In this document: positions 1-13,139 of the stretch, piece by piece
How positions within the stretch are numbered: position 1 is the stretch's first letter
Layout: each line of letters starts with the position of its first letter
Assembly: GCA_026936325.1 (NCBI GenBank)
Contig: JAPTHN010000008.1
Span: forward strand, 14,733,759 to 14,797,758
DNA from: Platynereis dumerilii
Taxonomy: Eukaryota; Annelida; Polychaeta; Phyllodocida; Nereididae
DNA length: 64,000 nt
Direction: 5' to 3'
Made by a program: the position numbers and the translations under genes
Notes under the pieces: model-generated
Databases searched by the model: none
Told to the model about the DNA's origin: nothing
What the model saw: only the letters and a program-made list of their open reading frames with translations

Positions 1-3000
1 TGATGCATGATTTTAGCAAGCACTTCAATAGTGAAAATCCAGGGATGATATCTTGCAAGAAAAAAGTAGGGTTTTTGGTTCATTCTTGGTTTTTGGTTGC
101 TACATTCGATTGATCCCAAGTAACATGTAGTACCACAGGATCATTTGCAATTCCCTGCACACACTGCATGTTGGCTCAATGTCACAATTTGTCGGTAATT
201 CCTGTGTGGTAGCGTGGCGTGTCAGTCCGTTCAATTCTGTTAAATTCTCTTGAGGTTGCGAGTTGTCGGTCGCCAATCTGATCGCAATCAGGCCCATTCT
301 CATTCAATGAGTTGAGTTCCGTGCGGAAGTTCACCATCTTGTGGTACAGAGTACGACAAGGGTGATAGGGAGGGTGAGAGACAGATTTGTGTTTAGCTTT
401 TGCTGGTGAATAACTGAGAATGAGTTCTGGAATTTGTCGAGAAAGCATCAAAGTAACCAATAAATTACATTGCAATTTGTGTATCTTTGCAACTTAATCA
501 TGTTACACCACAACACTGTACATGCTCTAACTCACACATCTTGCAATTTTGTGCTTTCAGGCAATCATCTCTTTTTGTATCAAAGTCTTAACCTATAAAA
601 AAACTTATATATAAGTATTCTTAACAGTACATCGATTCTACAAGATAAGGAATTTAGCTGGCGATATTTTTTGTGTGTGAAACGTCATCAAATATTGTGT
701 ACATCATTTTCAATGCAAAACTTGCAATAAAAACCTTAATAAACGACCGATTTTCAAAATTTAAAAACCTGGGTATATCAAATAAACTCCCCCGCAATCA
801 ATGCACTAAATCATTTTGCTCTATTTGCAATATTTTAAAAGCTCGCAAAATGCGTTTCGGCGCATAACGGCGTGAGGATGCAAAATTTCTAAAACCAGTG
901 AGAACAACAAACTTTTTTTATTTGCAAATCCAGGATTATTTTTGGAGGGGGGATATTTGCTAATTTTTTTTAAAGAAATGGAGTTTACTTTTTTTAGGTC
1001 GCAGAAATAACTGAAGTTCACTTTTATTTCACAAATCCTTATAGTTGTGTCAGATTTTCATAAAACAAAAGGAGGAGTCTTGGAATTTTTTTTCTGCAGC
1101 CAACTATTCATAGAAATGCCTACTTTGATATAACAAAACTTTTTATTACATGCCTTATGCCCTCAGGTTCATGGTAAGATCGATACAGTACCGTTTTTTA
1201 AAGGTACTTTTCTGGTTATGTAGGAATTTGTGTAAATTTATACCTAGATGTGTATATTCAGTATACTGGTATACGATGATGAGTTTATTTTCAAAGAGCA
1301 TCCTCCCACACATGCATTTTAATTTGACAAAAATAACTGTTGGGTCCATTCCGCAAACAACCAATCAATCATAAACAATGAAAAAGTCCAAACATTTCTG
1401 AGCCATTGTGACATTTCACTTCAGATCTAAATTGAAACTATGCTGAAAAAAAGAAGAATCTATGGAATTGTTACAATACTTTCATATCTATCAATTTTCC
1501 CCTTGCAAATGGGATCATGAAGGTTTACATAACTTCGGAGATAATTTCGACATAATTCCAATGGCATGATAGAATTTTATCCCATTAAACCAAGACCCAT
1601 TTTAGTGGGCTGGGGAGTTCTTTTATAATGGATAGCCACACCAGGCAATGGTATGGCAAAGAAATATCATGCAAAAACCAAATCAGGAGGGTTAAAAACA
1701 CTGCACTTTGCTCAAATACAACCAGGCAGATTACTCAAATGTAGAATTAAGGCAATACAGTTAATCACCAGTATTGGGGACACCTTGTACATTTGATTTA
1801 AAGAGCTAAAATTGGCTAGTTTCTAATCGAATTGTCGTTTGATGCGATATCTGTACACTGGAAGAGAGCCACGCAACAACTAATCGGCAAAAACATTAAA
1901 GCGAAGACCATTGTAAAGGAATAAAAAGAAAGAAAACCTAGGTTGGATCGATGATCGGGCTTTACGTCCAGTATTTATGTTATCAAGTTAATTAGCATTG
2001 ATCAGGACAGGAGAAAAACACTACAATGTGGTGAAGGACAGTTGCAAAAATAAACTTTTTAAGGAAGGCCTTTGATATCAGTGATATCATGATATACACC
2101 CTCAGTAACCAAATTTTCTGTATCAATCTCATCGGTAATAACACACAATCAGGTTCAGTTGTACATTGTTGTAACCAAACATGGTCTTATTATCTAGGAT
2201 TCTCTGTATAATTTGAACAATGAACACACAATCCAAATCTAGTACTTTGGATAAATTCCACAATTAGGTATTATAATTTGGCTTTGATATACAGTGTGTG
2301 GCTATCCTGTGACTATATACTGCTCTTTGATACATTATCATGATTATATCATCTGAATAAACTGTACTCCAGTGTGGATAGTAAATCTCACTAAAGCAGT
2401 TTAAAGCACAACTTCACTTGATATTTGAAGTGAAAAAATGAATTAATATAAAAGAAAACAGCCATATACTATGACACACACAATTCCTTCTTTAAACTTG
2501 ATTTATTTTTGTATTTTCACCAACCAGCATTTCATAATCTGGCTTTTAGTTTTGGCATTTCTATACAACTCTTGACTATTGAAAGTTAACTTTCAGCTCC
2601 ATCAAAACAATAGCATACAATAAATAAAGCACTCTAAGGCTCTCAGATTCTCATTCAAAATTCATACAAATCAGCAATGGGTAGAATACAAATTGACAAA
2701 AAGTTTCTTAAAATTGAGTGCAAGGGCCATCAAAAGAATCTCTAGAATTCATAATTCAAATTCATAGATCAATTAGATCTAAACCAGCTGCTAACAGAAT
2801 TATGACATTATCTCTAACTAGTGCATTTTTGAAAAGAGGTTCCATTGAAATTCAAAGCTTATGGGTGAAAAATGCAAAATTTCAATAAACGCTGATAATA
2901 AAAAAAACAGTACAAAACAAATAACTTTTCTATATTTTCGGTGATTTTCCCAAGTTCAACCCATACTCTTCTTTACCATGTTAACATAAACCCTGTTCAC

Positions 3001-3232
3001 ATATATCATGTATATCACAAGTTGGCTATTATATTTAAGGTAAGTCTTACAACATCAATGGAAAATGTTATTATTTTTATACAGAATCCCCAATGATTGA
3101 TGAAGCATAGATCTCTGTACTGCTGCAGCATCCACACCTATTCCATTCTATTCCTTTCTATTCATTTCTATTGAATCTATCCGATTCACCATTATTCAAA
3201 GGCGCTATTCCATCAACACACCAAGGGCGCGT

Positions 3233-3607
3233 TTGCTACTGTTCAACACTGAAGGAAGACAAAAATGGATCCGCTTGAGGTCCAAGAGCGTCCGGGGCGG
3301 TCTGGAGAGGTCCGTGGGGTCACAAAATGTCTATAGGACCTCAAAGTCTATAGACCAAAAAGGTCCAGTGACCCCCAGTAATCCAATGACCTTTTACACA
3401 GGCCCTTTTTCACCCCACAAGGACAAACAGACAACCCAAACAAATCAAGGACCTTCAAGGGCTACGCAAACAATGCATAGCACCAAACAATCAGACAATC
3501 ATCGTTACCATGGCAACCGGCTTGTAGAACACCGAAACGAATATAAACTGTATCGCAATGTACTAGAACCTCAGGAAATGCAGTTATTTCATGAAATCTT
3601 ATTATGA
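3233..3607 (+). other. GC-richer open stretch, unrecognised
   Basis: A 124-codon open frame in a patch that is GC-richer than its neighbours. The translation is polar, rich in Ser, Thr, Gln and Lys, and resembles no family I know. GGTCC-type words recur (GAGGTCC, AGAGGTCC, AAGGTCC), which suggests a repeat origin rather than a gene. No splice-site context or start context supports translation. Confidence 0.15.
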
Positions 3608-5454
3608 AGTAAATCGGCATCACATCCAGTATTTCTACTAATAATTTGTAGTACTAATTGAAAACTGTTCCGGAAAGTGCGGAACAGAGAAATTGGCCTC
3701 ATTTGCATAACATGCTTGATAGTCTGTTCATTGGTCAGCTTTGTGGGTGTGTCTGACTAAATCACTGAAGGCTCTGCTGAAGTGTACAATTATTGTTTGA
3801 ATTCACTTCCTACATTTCTATATAATTCCAAATTCTCACTGCCAAAATTTATCCTCGGACCAATGGTCTGGTTTGTTAAGCATGTTAAGTAACAAACAGT
3901 ATCACAAAGCTGCAAGCCAAAGGAAAAACTTGCCCCTTCTCCTGTTCACAAAATTTGCATTTCATGACAGTAGAAAGGCACTATTCATTAGTATTCAATT
4001 AGTAGTTTAGTTTAACTTAGTAAAGTATTGTAGTCCACATCTCTACATATGTGTACGGGTAGCCCATTTCAAATATCAGGATAGATATACACTCGTCTGG
4101 TAGTAGAGAGTCTGAAGAGTCTAAAGACCCTAGACATAAATACTTTTTTTAATACATTTATGACTATTTCATTGACTTTTGCAAGTTTTCTGGGTATTAA
4201 ATAACAATTTCAGAGTTTTCTTTTTGCAAAAAAAACTTTCTTTCGGTTTCTCTTACAGATTTTTGCTGGCAACATAACATGAGCTTGAGGATGTATGCAA
4301 ACCAGATGTTAAAGTTTATTTTGAAAGGGTTACATGGGGTTTCCATTGAACAAACTTCAGTAAACATTTCCTGATTTTACAGGATTCTTGCAGGAATTCT
4401 AAAGGATTTCCAGAAGACTAACTGGATTTACAAAAGGATTTTGTGTCCAGATCAGTTTGCCAAATTTCACACTCACTGCCACTCAGTCAATAGTAGTCAA
4501 AATTATCTTAAAATTAAAGTAAACCTTCGAAAAAGTTTCAGAGAATAGATGGATCATGGAACTTTACATCCAGTATTTTTGCAATCATGTTTTGGCACTT
4601 CTGAGATCTGCTGAATTACACAGATAACACACATAATGACTATTAATGAGGCAAGATTGACTCGTAGAACAGGATGATACATCCATCTGACCAGGCCAAG
4701 AATCAAACCCTGGACTTCAACAGTTCAATAGGCAATGCAGCCTGTCTCTGTTCGGGACTGTCAAGTGGCAGCAGAATGCTGACAGTCCCTGGAAAATCGA
4801 ATTGGGTCAACAATAATTTGATCTGTTTGGGACAGATCACCAGATCAGGTCGCACAACAGCTGTCCATATTACTACGCCAAACTACTTTCACAAAGCATG
4901 GTTGCTGGCTAATATCCAGTCCACTGCTTTGAATGAAAATGTTTGGAAATCATGAGACAAAAAGAAAGTTTTGAAACTTTAGCATACACTTTGCCTGTGA
5001 AAGGGATGATTTTACTCATCAGAAGTTTGATGGTATTCAATCTACTTATGCCATTTAGTGCATGTTAAATTGTGGTCAGAAAAGGGTCCAAAAAGAATGC
5101 ATTCTCACTTATTTACTTGTCCATACAAAGCCAATGTTTTTGCTTTGTGATATCAAAAATGCTCAATTGTATTTATTCTAATACTTTATGGAGATTTATT
5201 AACTAGGACAACAATATAATTCACAATTTCATAAAAGCTGTGTTACACTCAGCAAAATGTCTTGTCCATGCCACAAGTGGCCCCCTCTATACTGGCAATG
5301 TATGTGAGCTATAATGTATACATCCTCCATGATAAAAAATAGTTCCAACTTATTTTAGTATTTATAAGCTGTCTGCTTAAAATTGAAGCCAACCAAAGTC
5401 AGATTAGACACTTGCAGAGTTTTTGGAAATAATCTAGACCATCACTAAATGATG

Positions 5455-5600
5455 GAACTGTCCTGGTTTCTTCCACACTGTCCTGGTGTCTTCCACTGAT
5501 CCAAATTCTGTTGACCGCTCACAGGAGCTCGCGAATTTTGCACCCTAGGTGGCAGCAAATAGCGGTCAACTTGTAGACAGCAATGAAGCATTATCGATGA
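5455..5600 (+). repeat. Fragment of dispersed repeat family R3
   Basis: Shares the words CAGGAGCTCGCG, CTAGGTGGCA and CTTGTAGAC in the same order with the larger copies at 37876-38256 and 46139-46530. In this copy a perfect 10 bp inverted pair, GTTGACCGCT (5510-5519) and AGCGGTCAAC (5561-5570), encloses the core, so the family may be a small hairpin-forming element. Confidence 0.5.
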
Positions 5601-7807
5601 GCCGCGAAGCTGGATTCAAGCGGGCCCCAAGCCCCATTGCTTTCCATATAACCCTAGGTCAGAATTTTCATCAATAATTGCACTAATCTCAGTTCGGTGT
5701 ACAGACATAGATGATTAAATAATATCACAAAAATACCAGTGACAAAATCTCTTTTTAAACCTGTATCAGCTGAATTCAATATTCCACACATAGAGTTACA
5801 CACGGTCACTGTAATACTGGCTTATATAGTAAAATCATTATGAAACACTATTATCAACTCTATTTTTATGAAGCATTTACTGTGCTTATTATGTTACCAT
5901 GGTTATTGGAGTCACGTATATTCTGCCATTTTATACAGTATAAAAATCTTTTACAAATAAACATATACCATATACCATGACCGTGTAGACCTTTATATAC
6001 ACAATATACAAAACACAATAACCCCCTAGTTTAGATAGGAATGTTTGAAGACCACACAAAAATCAAGACCGCTATACAACATTGTACATATATAAGGTTA
6101 GTCTGTACACAGTATAAAGTGTATGACAAAATGCCATTGTTATTCAATTTTCAGCAAACCTTTCTCTAGGGAACAAAATTCGATAAGGAACCAGGGGAGG
6201 ATCCAGAAAATTCCGGTGGGGGGGTCTATCGGGCTATCGTGTCGCGGAATGCATAATTCGCGACATAACGCGATTGCGCGCGGATAAAATTAACATGTAA
6301 AAATATATAAATTTTGGTCTGGTGGGGGGGGATGCATCCCCCCCATCCCCCCCCCCTGCGTCCGTCCCTGTAAGGAACATTGTATAGAGTACTATAGACA
6401 TGTTACAAAGCCAGCAAATTGAATTTATTTTAGACATAAACTTAGAAAGAACTTGAGGGCAACGGCCTACTCATGAAAAATTCAGCACGAATCATAGAAA
6501 TTTATACTGAATATTTATCAACATTATCACAACTTCACAAGTTGCAAAAATAAAAAAATTCCAATTAGTAAGAGTGGAAGTCTTAATTTGTAAGTACTTG
6601 ACTGTAAAAATGTGTAATAAGTAATGCAAAACACTGAATATATATATATATATATAAGACTAAGTATTCAAGCTCAGAAATCTTACTGATAAAACATAAA
6701 AAATTTAACAGACCACTTCAACCACTTATGCGACCTGACCTGAGATCTGAATTTAACAGCATACATCATATACATTGTATCAATCAAACTTGCAACAAAA
6801 AATACTAAGCATATAAAGAAATAACAAGTATAAATTTATTCTGATCACCAGAACTTCACTAAAACATTTCAAGGGCTAATATATTGACATTAAGAAATCA
6901 ATGATAATTTTTTTAAGTATTTCATTTGAAGAGCAAACTATCAATTTCTATAGTATTTAACATTGAGGATCAAAATTGAAAATGATCTTTTATTGACAAG
7001 GTACTCGATTTCCCAATTCAAACAAAGTCACTAAGTTATTAGATGTATCAACTAAAATAAAATAAAAATCAACTTGACAAAAAAATCCATACACGTATCG
7101 AATATCAACTACTGTCAAATGATCAAAATGCACTTGAATTGCTTATTGAAAGAGTAAATACTGTATTATAACCACTGATAAATTGTGATAATGGTCTATT
7201 GTCACTTGTAAACCACTCTAAAAGGCAAATAGTATAACAATGAGGATGAATGGAAACAGGTCAAACTTCTTAAAGTCAGATCTCACCTTCAGATAAAATT
7301 TATCAGGTGAAAAGTTAGACCATGAAAAATGGAAACAGTCTAAGAAACACTATACAATCTTCAATATATATATACAAAATCTTGAAACAGTCTGCATATA
7401 TAAGACTTTTACATTTTAACATAATATATCAGCTGTATATCGTGTATATCAAGTTTCTGGAACTTAAATACTGACTACTAAACACCATAAAATAACTTTT
7501 GAGGAGATATCGTAGAAATTAAAGATGTGTATTTTTTCTAAAACTTGAAATGTCTGAAACACTTAAGCGTCTTATCATGTTTATAGAGACTCTCCTGTAT
7601 GGTACATAGTTTTTAAAAGGGAACCAGAAAGAAAACCATGTATACTTAGAAAGAAACGAAAACTTTCTATGCAGCTAAATGCAGGTTATTTGGTAGTCTG
7701 TACAATGATACAGACATCGATTTTAAAATGAATATATCTTGGAAAGAGGACTTTGGCAATAAATCACTAAATAGTACATACATAGTCTACAGAGTACAGA
7801 TCAACTG

Positions 7808-7910
7808 ATCAGATTCAGATTCAGATTTTTTTTTATTATCACTTATATACAAAATAAACAGGTAAATACAAAATTGATACCCCAAGGCACAGTTGCCGCT
7901 CATGAGTATC
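7808..7910 (-). repeat. Probable LINE 3' tail fragment
   Basis: On the minus strand the sequence ends in an A-rich tract followed by repeated AATCTG units (from the CAGATTCAGATTCAGATT run on the plus strand). This is the short tandem 3' tail typical of CR1/L2-like LINEs. Too short to assign a family. Confidence 0.35.
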
Positions 7911-7913
7911 AAA

Positions 7914-8293
7914 AAAATAGCATGCAATGCATGCATCGGGTCCTTGGTCTATTTCAACAAGTTGGGGCTCTTCAATATTCTACCAACAATCTATCAAGTT
8001 AGGTATAAGAAAGCAGTATATTGTGACCATGCTCAAGAGGGCAGCACAGTCCAACTTTTGGTGTGTATACAGAAACCAGTTTTTGTGTGAAGTGCTGACA
8101 GCTCAGAAGAAATATATTTAATAGAAGAAAATTTGAGCACTGATAAGCACAATATTGTAGCCAGGGGTGCATAAGCACCATCTTGATCACAAGGGCACAT
8201 CTGTTGGGGTTGTCATTTTGTCTGTGAAATGTTTTAGTGAGTACACCAACTTTGCCTGTTCACAGGAAATGAAGCTGACGACAATGGTCTTGG
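7914..8293 (+). repeat. Direct repeat R1, copy 1
   Basis: About 380 bp that read as identical to 9878-10257. It starts in AAAAATAGCATGC and ends at GGTCTTGG, where the copies diverge. The short open frames inside are conserved only because the DNA is identical; they resemble no known protein. Confidence 0.8.
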
Positions 8294-8737
8294 TGATATA
8301 AGGCTCATTTCAGCAGATTTACGAGCTTTGTGTGAAATTTACGAAGAGTAACTTTTAACATGAGTGGCATTGAGTGCACATGTGATTACCAAAGTTAAGG
8401 AATGCCAATGCAATCAAAATTTCTTCAAAATGTCAAGATGTTCTCCTTGGAATTTTCTGCCATGCTTTATCACCCTGATTAACAACAAAACATTTCCTTA
8501 TTTCTATATGCAATTCATTTCCTGAACATTCATGAATTTTAAGTTTGTTATACATTGTAATTTTATCCGAGACCATTAAAGTTGGTATTCAAAATGAAGC
8601 TCTAATTGAGAGCAGTTCAACCACACAGGTTGTGTCACTGTCTGATTGATATTGACAAAGATACGCCATACCGCGATTAGCGCTTAAAGAGACAAATCAA
8701 CATTTTTCAACTGGATTGTTCTCAAGTCAAGCATGCT

Positions 8738-9184
8738 ATGATTTTCATGAAACTTTCCAGATATGTTGGCTTGACCAAAACACAGTACCAAAAAAATGGT
8801 ACAGCGGGAAATGACAACCTTGGGGCACCAGCCACACCCTATTCCCTGCGCCATATGGCCAAGAAAGTTCAGGATTTCCACTTAAAGAAATTTCTGAGAC
8901 TTCTGGGCGGCCAACTTCTGGCCCTCCTCCAGCTCGGACCTTTATCCCCTGGACTTTGCTGTATAGGGCATCCTAGAATAGTCGGCCAACAGGGTATTGT
9001 TGTCCTCCTGACAGTCTTCATGGCTGAAGTGCTCAAAAATATGAAAAAACTTTTTTTCGAAGCACTACCAAGTTTAGACAGCCATGTTGCAATTTTGAAT
9101 GAGACAATACAAGTCATACTGCACAAAATCAATCAATATTGTCTTTATTCTAAGGACTGCAAATATGAATATGTTATGAATTAG
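8738..9184 (+). other. 148-codon open frame, unrecognised
   Basis: An ATG-started frame lying between the two R1 repeats. The protein has a leucine-rich middle (about residues 45-75) and no motif I recognise. The flanks do not look like splice sites. A relic of a repeat or a chance frame is more likely than a host gene. Confidence 0.15.
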
Positions 9185-9545
9185 CAAAGTCTTTTATTTC
9201 GACTGAAGTTTAAAATCTGCCAAAATTTGAAAAAATTGCTTCCTCACCCTGTACTTTTACATATATGGGTGATATGCTCACAACTTCAAGTGTTTCTCCT
9301 GATGTTTAGGCCTACTCGAATGCTTCTTTTTCTAAATCAGCAACCAAAAAATATATAATTGCAAATGTTTTGTTTTATTTTATTTGTTTGTTTGTTTTAT
9401 TGTCTAATTGCGAAACATTTAATATTCATCTGTCAAAAACATCTGATTTAAATCTATTTTTTATATATATCCACTTGGTGAGTCACACCAGCCTTGCTTG
9501 CATTGATCATGCAGCATCTTGATATATATAAATAATTTCATCAAA

Positions 9546-9815
9546 CAGTGGCGTCACTAGAAATGAAAGTTAGGTATAGGGGAGGCTGAAGCCCCAACGT
9601 CAGGAAGCATTGTCAGAGGCCTGAAGGGTCGAAGCGCAAGCCGCGTCAAATCAAAAGAATTCAGATACTACAGATCTATGAACACATAATAAATAGATAA
9701 ACAGCAAAGAGTGCATAACATATTATAATATATATACAGTGTCTTTTCAAGGGCTTAATGCTCCATTGGGGGGGGGGTGAGCCCCCAGCACCCCCCCCCC
9801 CCTGATGACACCACT
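9546..9815. mobile_element. hAT-like MITE
   Basis: Bounded by CAGTGGCGTCA at the left and TGACACCACTG at the right, an imperfect terminal inverted repeat of the hAT CAGTG type. The flanking 8-mers TCATCAAA and ATATCAAA agree at 6 of 8 positions, consistent with an aged 8 bp target duplication. The interior is non-coding with G and C runs near the right end. Confidence 0.6.
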
Positions 9816-9877
9816 GATATCAAACTCCGAAGTTGATTCTTATTACATTGCATTACTCAAAGTAGTGTCATACAATA

Positions 9878-10275
9878 AAAATAGCATGCAATGCATGCAT
9901 CGGGTCCTTGGTCTATTTCAACAAGTTGGGGCTCTTCAATATTCTACCAACAATCTATCAAGTTAGGTATAAGAAAGCAGTATATTGTGACCATGCTCAA
10001 GAGGGCAGCACAGTCCAACTTTTGGTGTGTATACAGAAACCAGTTTTTGTGTGAAGTGCTGACAGCTCAGAAGAAATATATTTAATAGAAGAAAATTTGA
10101 GCACTGATAAGCACAATATTGTAGCCAGGGGTGCATAAGCACCATCTTGATCACAAGGGCACATCTGTTGGGGTTGTCATTTTGTCTGTGAAATGTTTTA
10201 GTGAGTACACCAACTTTGCCTGTTCACAGGAAATGAAGCTGACGACAATGGTCTTGGAATGAATTCCAAGGACCC
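9878..10275 (+). repeat. Direct repeat R1, copy 2, with short inverted ends
   Basis: Reads as identical to copy 1 up to 10257, then continues to CCAAGGACCC (10266-10275), the inverse of GGGTCCTTGG at 9902-9911. A CTTGGAAT/ATTCCAAG hairpin lies at the right junction. The unit may be a ~375 bp non-autonomous element whose right end is missing in copy 1. Confidence 0.65.
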
Positions 10276-10825
10276 AACTAGGCATACATAAAGTAATATT
10301 ATGATAATAACATAAATTAAATGGTAAGAGAAAAAAATATAAAAAAAATTTTAAGAAATTAAAAGGAAACAGAAAACGAAATACGGAATTTGGTCAACTT
10401 ATATTATTTAATGTTTTAGATATAGTCATATGCACCATTACTCGCAGGCAACTCTATGATAAAAAAAATGAAATTAAGTGTGATAGATGTGATAACTCAC
10501 AAAATTGAAGTGAAACAGATTTACTAATTTGCACAAACATAGCAATTTGTAGAAAGACATTCTGAAGTATAAGAATCAATTGTCAAACGTTTGAAATAAA
10601 ATTTGACACCACCGAGGCTATGAGTAGTTAATTTTTCTTTAAATTTGGCAGCCATTTCATTTATAACTGATGGATAAATATATGAAATACTGTGTCTTGC
10701 AAACTCATGTCTCACAGAGGGTAGCGGCACATCATCAAGGTCACATACTACAAAGACTGTATGTACAGTGCACTACTACAAGTGTACCTTTTGCTCTACT
10801 GATCTATTACACACTGCAATATCAA

Positions 10826-11725
10826 TGGGTCATTCCATGTCAAATCAGGTAAATTTTCAGAAAGTCCCTGCTCGACCGTCTCAGATCTTCTTGAAACTCC
10901 AGTCAATTATTGACCTGATATCCAAATGAGGATTTCCAAAATAATAGCTTCCACCGACACATAGTTTTGGATATACGAGCCCTTAAGCGGAGGGGGTTGT
11001 CAACAAGATTTGAAGAAAATCATTCTGGACCATTTTTGGAGCTTCACTGTGGTTAGAGATTTAAAGTTACATTCAACATTGCTTCAGCACCTCTTTTGCT
11101 ATTCCTAGTGACTAGGGAAAACATAGTTTCATTAGCCTACACAGTTGCATGAAGCCATGGGATGCCCCCAAACAAGGGCCTTTGTGCTGCAGTGACTCAA
11201 ATTGAACATGTCATAATTACCAAATACATGGCTTTATGAATATTCTGTGTCCATAAATCATTATTTTGCTTATAAACTAGTAGATTAGTGATGATTTGGT
11301 TGAAAAATGTTAACTTTTTGAAGCATACATGTTGCACTACACAAGTTCAAATATTGACTTTTTGTCAAAACGAGTCATCCTTGACAGGGCAGGGCTCGGT
11401 CCTGACACCTGGTACCAGTCCAATATTCTGTAATATTGCAGAAGAAAGGGTAAGACAAAACATATCTGAGAACTGACTTGGTGATTTTTTTCTAAGTTGA
11501 AAATTTTTTGGGTTAAAATTATGTAAATCAGCACTTATCGCCGAAGTCTTATTTTTCACCTTTCCAAAGGAAAACCATACAAATTCATTATAATAACCTT
11601 GGTATGGCTGCATAAATCATGATCATGGCAGCATACACTTGTCTTAATGAAACAATCACTAAAATATTTACGGTTTAAAAGTTTGGGTTCTCACTTTAGA
11701 TACCATTGTCTGAGAGACTGAAAAT
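10826..11725 (+). repeat. Repeat R2, left copy
   Basis: About 0.9 kb that recurs in inverted orientation at 15995-16880. The outer end reads GGGTCATTCCATGTCAA. A frame near 11288-11476 is kept in both copies with one amino-acid change, though overall DNA similarity could explain that. Family not recognised. Confidence 0.75.
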
Positions 11726-12779
11726 CAATGTAACTATAACTTTAACATTGATGAAAAATCTTTGCCTCCAATAATATTTCTGCTGAAACTTATCAATTTT
11801 AGTGAGAAAAGAGTTTTATTCTTAATTAATTCAAATGTTGATATCTATTCTTCATTTATTGCACATTAACACGGTTTTCACAGAAGTCTCTATTTGCAAC
11901 CATAATTTTGTGCAAAGTACTCTCATCAAGGGTGTAAATTAAATTTTGTTTTGAAGTTGAGGTTGGCAGTGTATTTATGCCTCACAAGAAAGATGTGCTT
12001 CCTGTGCATGCAACACTCATCAGGCCAAAAAATGACCTTGTTGGGCCTTCGGGATGCATGAACTGCATGAAGACATCCTTATTTGTTATCATCATACGTA
12101 GCAGCAACATATTGACCAGCCTTAATTGGATTAGTGCCATCAACCTAGAAGTTGTTGGATTGTGGTACCAAGAATATCTGATCAATCAAAATTTAACGTA
12201 ACATCAACTCTATGAATGTGCCAAGACCCATTTACCTGGAAATTCTTCCTTCTCAGTTCAATCACAAAGAGTTCAGAACAACATACACTAAAACCAAACC
12301 AATGCTCAGTATAAGCTAAATTGAATCAGTAACTTGAAAACTGTGCTTGGCATTTGAACTCATCATGCCTTTTGAATTAACAATGACAAACTGTATGTAC
12401 CGAGTTTCATCAGATACTCTTGGTACCACAGCACATGATTGGTGCACAGGCACAGTCAAGGTATTTGCAAGACATATTAATCAATCAATCATCAATCAGT
12501 TTGGTTGCCTTCAATCGATTTATTCATCCCAAAGGCCCAACAACATCATTGTTCTGGATAACAGCCTGACCAGTGATTTGCCCCAACAGAGCACATCTTG
12601 AGTGGCATCAGTGCACTGCCAACCGGCAACCATACCTTCAAAGCAAAACCACACCCTTGATGACAGTACATTAAAGAAAATTATAGTCGTACATAGACAC
12701 TCCTGTGCGAACTATTTCTATGCACAATAAATGAAGCGACGATGATCAATATTTAAATATATTCTCCACTTACGCCGTG

Positions 12780-12970
12780 TTAGCCAATCAGAACGAAGTA
12801 TCCGCGTCCAATATAAAGCTATATTGGATCGCGCAACGCTGCAGTTACGTGCAAATACGCTAGGCGTCGCTTTGACGCAGTTCCCCGCAATTCCGCTAGG
12901 CGTCGCATGGACGTTTTCTCGATCTTTCGGGCGGTTTTCGCCAAGTTTTTGCGTGAAACGCATAGATTTT
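12780..12970 (+). promoter_or_regulatory. CpG-rich promoter-like block before the recombinase gene
   Basis: A GC- and CpG-rich block in AT-rich DNA just upstream of the recombinase gene. It contains a CCAAT box in good context (AGCCAATCAG near 12782-12791), TATAAA at about 12812, a palindrome centred near 12818, and two copies of CTAGGCGTCGC. This arrangement fits a promoter for the plus-strand gene starting near 13140. Promoter activity is inferred. Confidence 0.45.
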
Positions 12971-13139
12971 AAGGGTGATTTTTAACGGTTTACATAACTA
13001 CAACTTATTACGGCTTTAAAAACCTAATTTAGATGTTCAGAAAGTAATATAAGTGTGGAAATTGGAAAAAACGAACACGGAAACACCCGAAGTTATTCGG
13101 ACGGATGTTGATGAAAGCAGACGACAAGCAGACGACGCC

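Noticed and set aside
100-475. Overlapping minus-strand frames at the left edge as a CASK exon
   Set aside because: The translation shows no CaM-kinase similarity and has no suitable splice sites.
6180-6375. G-run/C-run patch as a complete MITE
   Set aside because: Looks like a MITE scrap, but no convincing terminal repeats or target duplication were found.
7927-10085. Two identical 64-codon frames in the R1 repeats as a duplicated gene
   Set aside because: The whole 380 bp DNA is identical, not just the frame, and the peptide matches no family.
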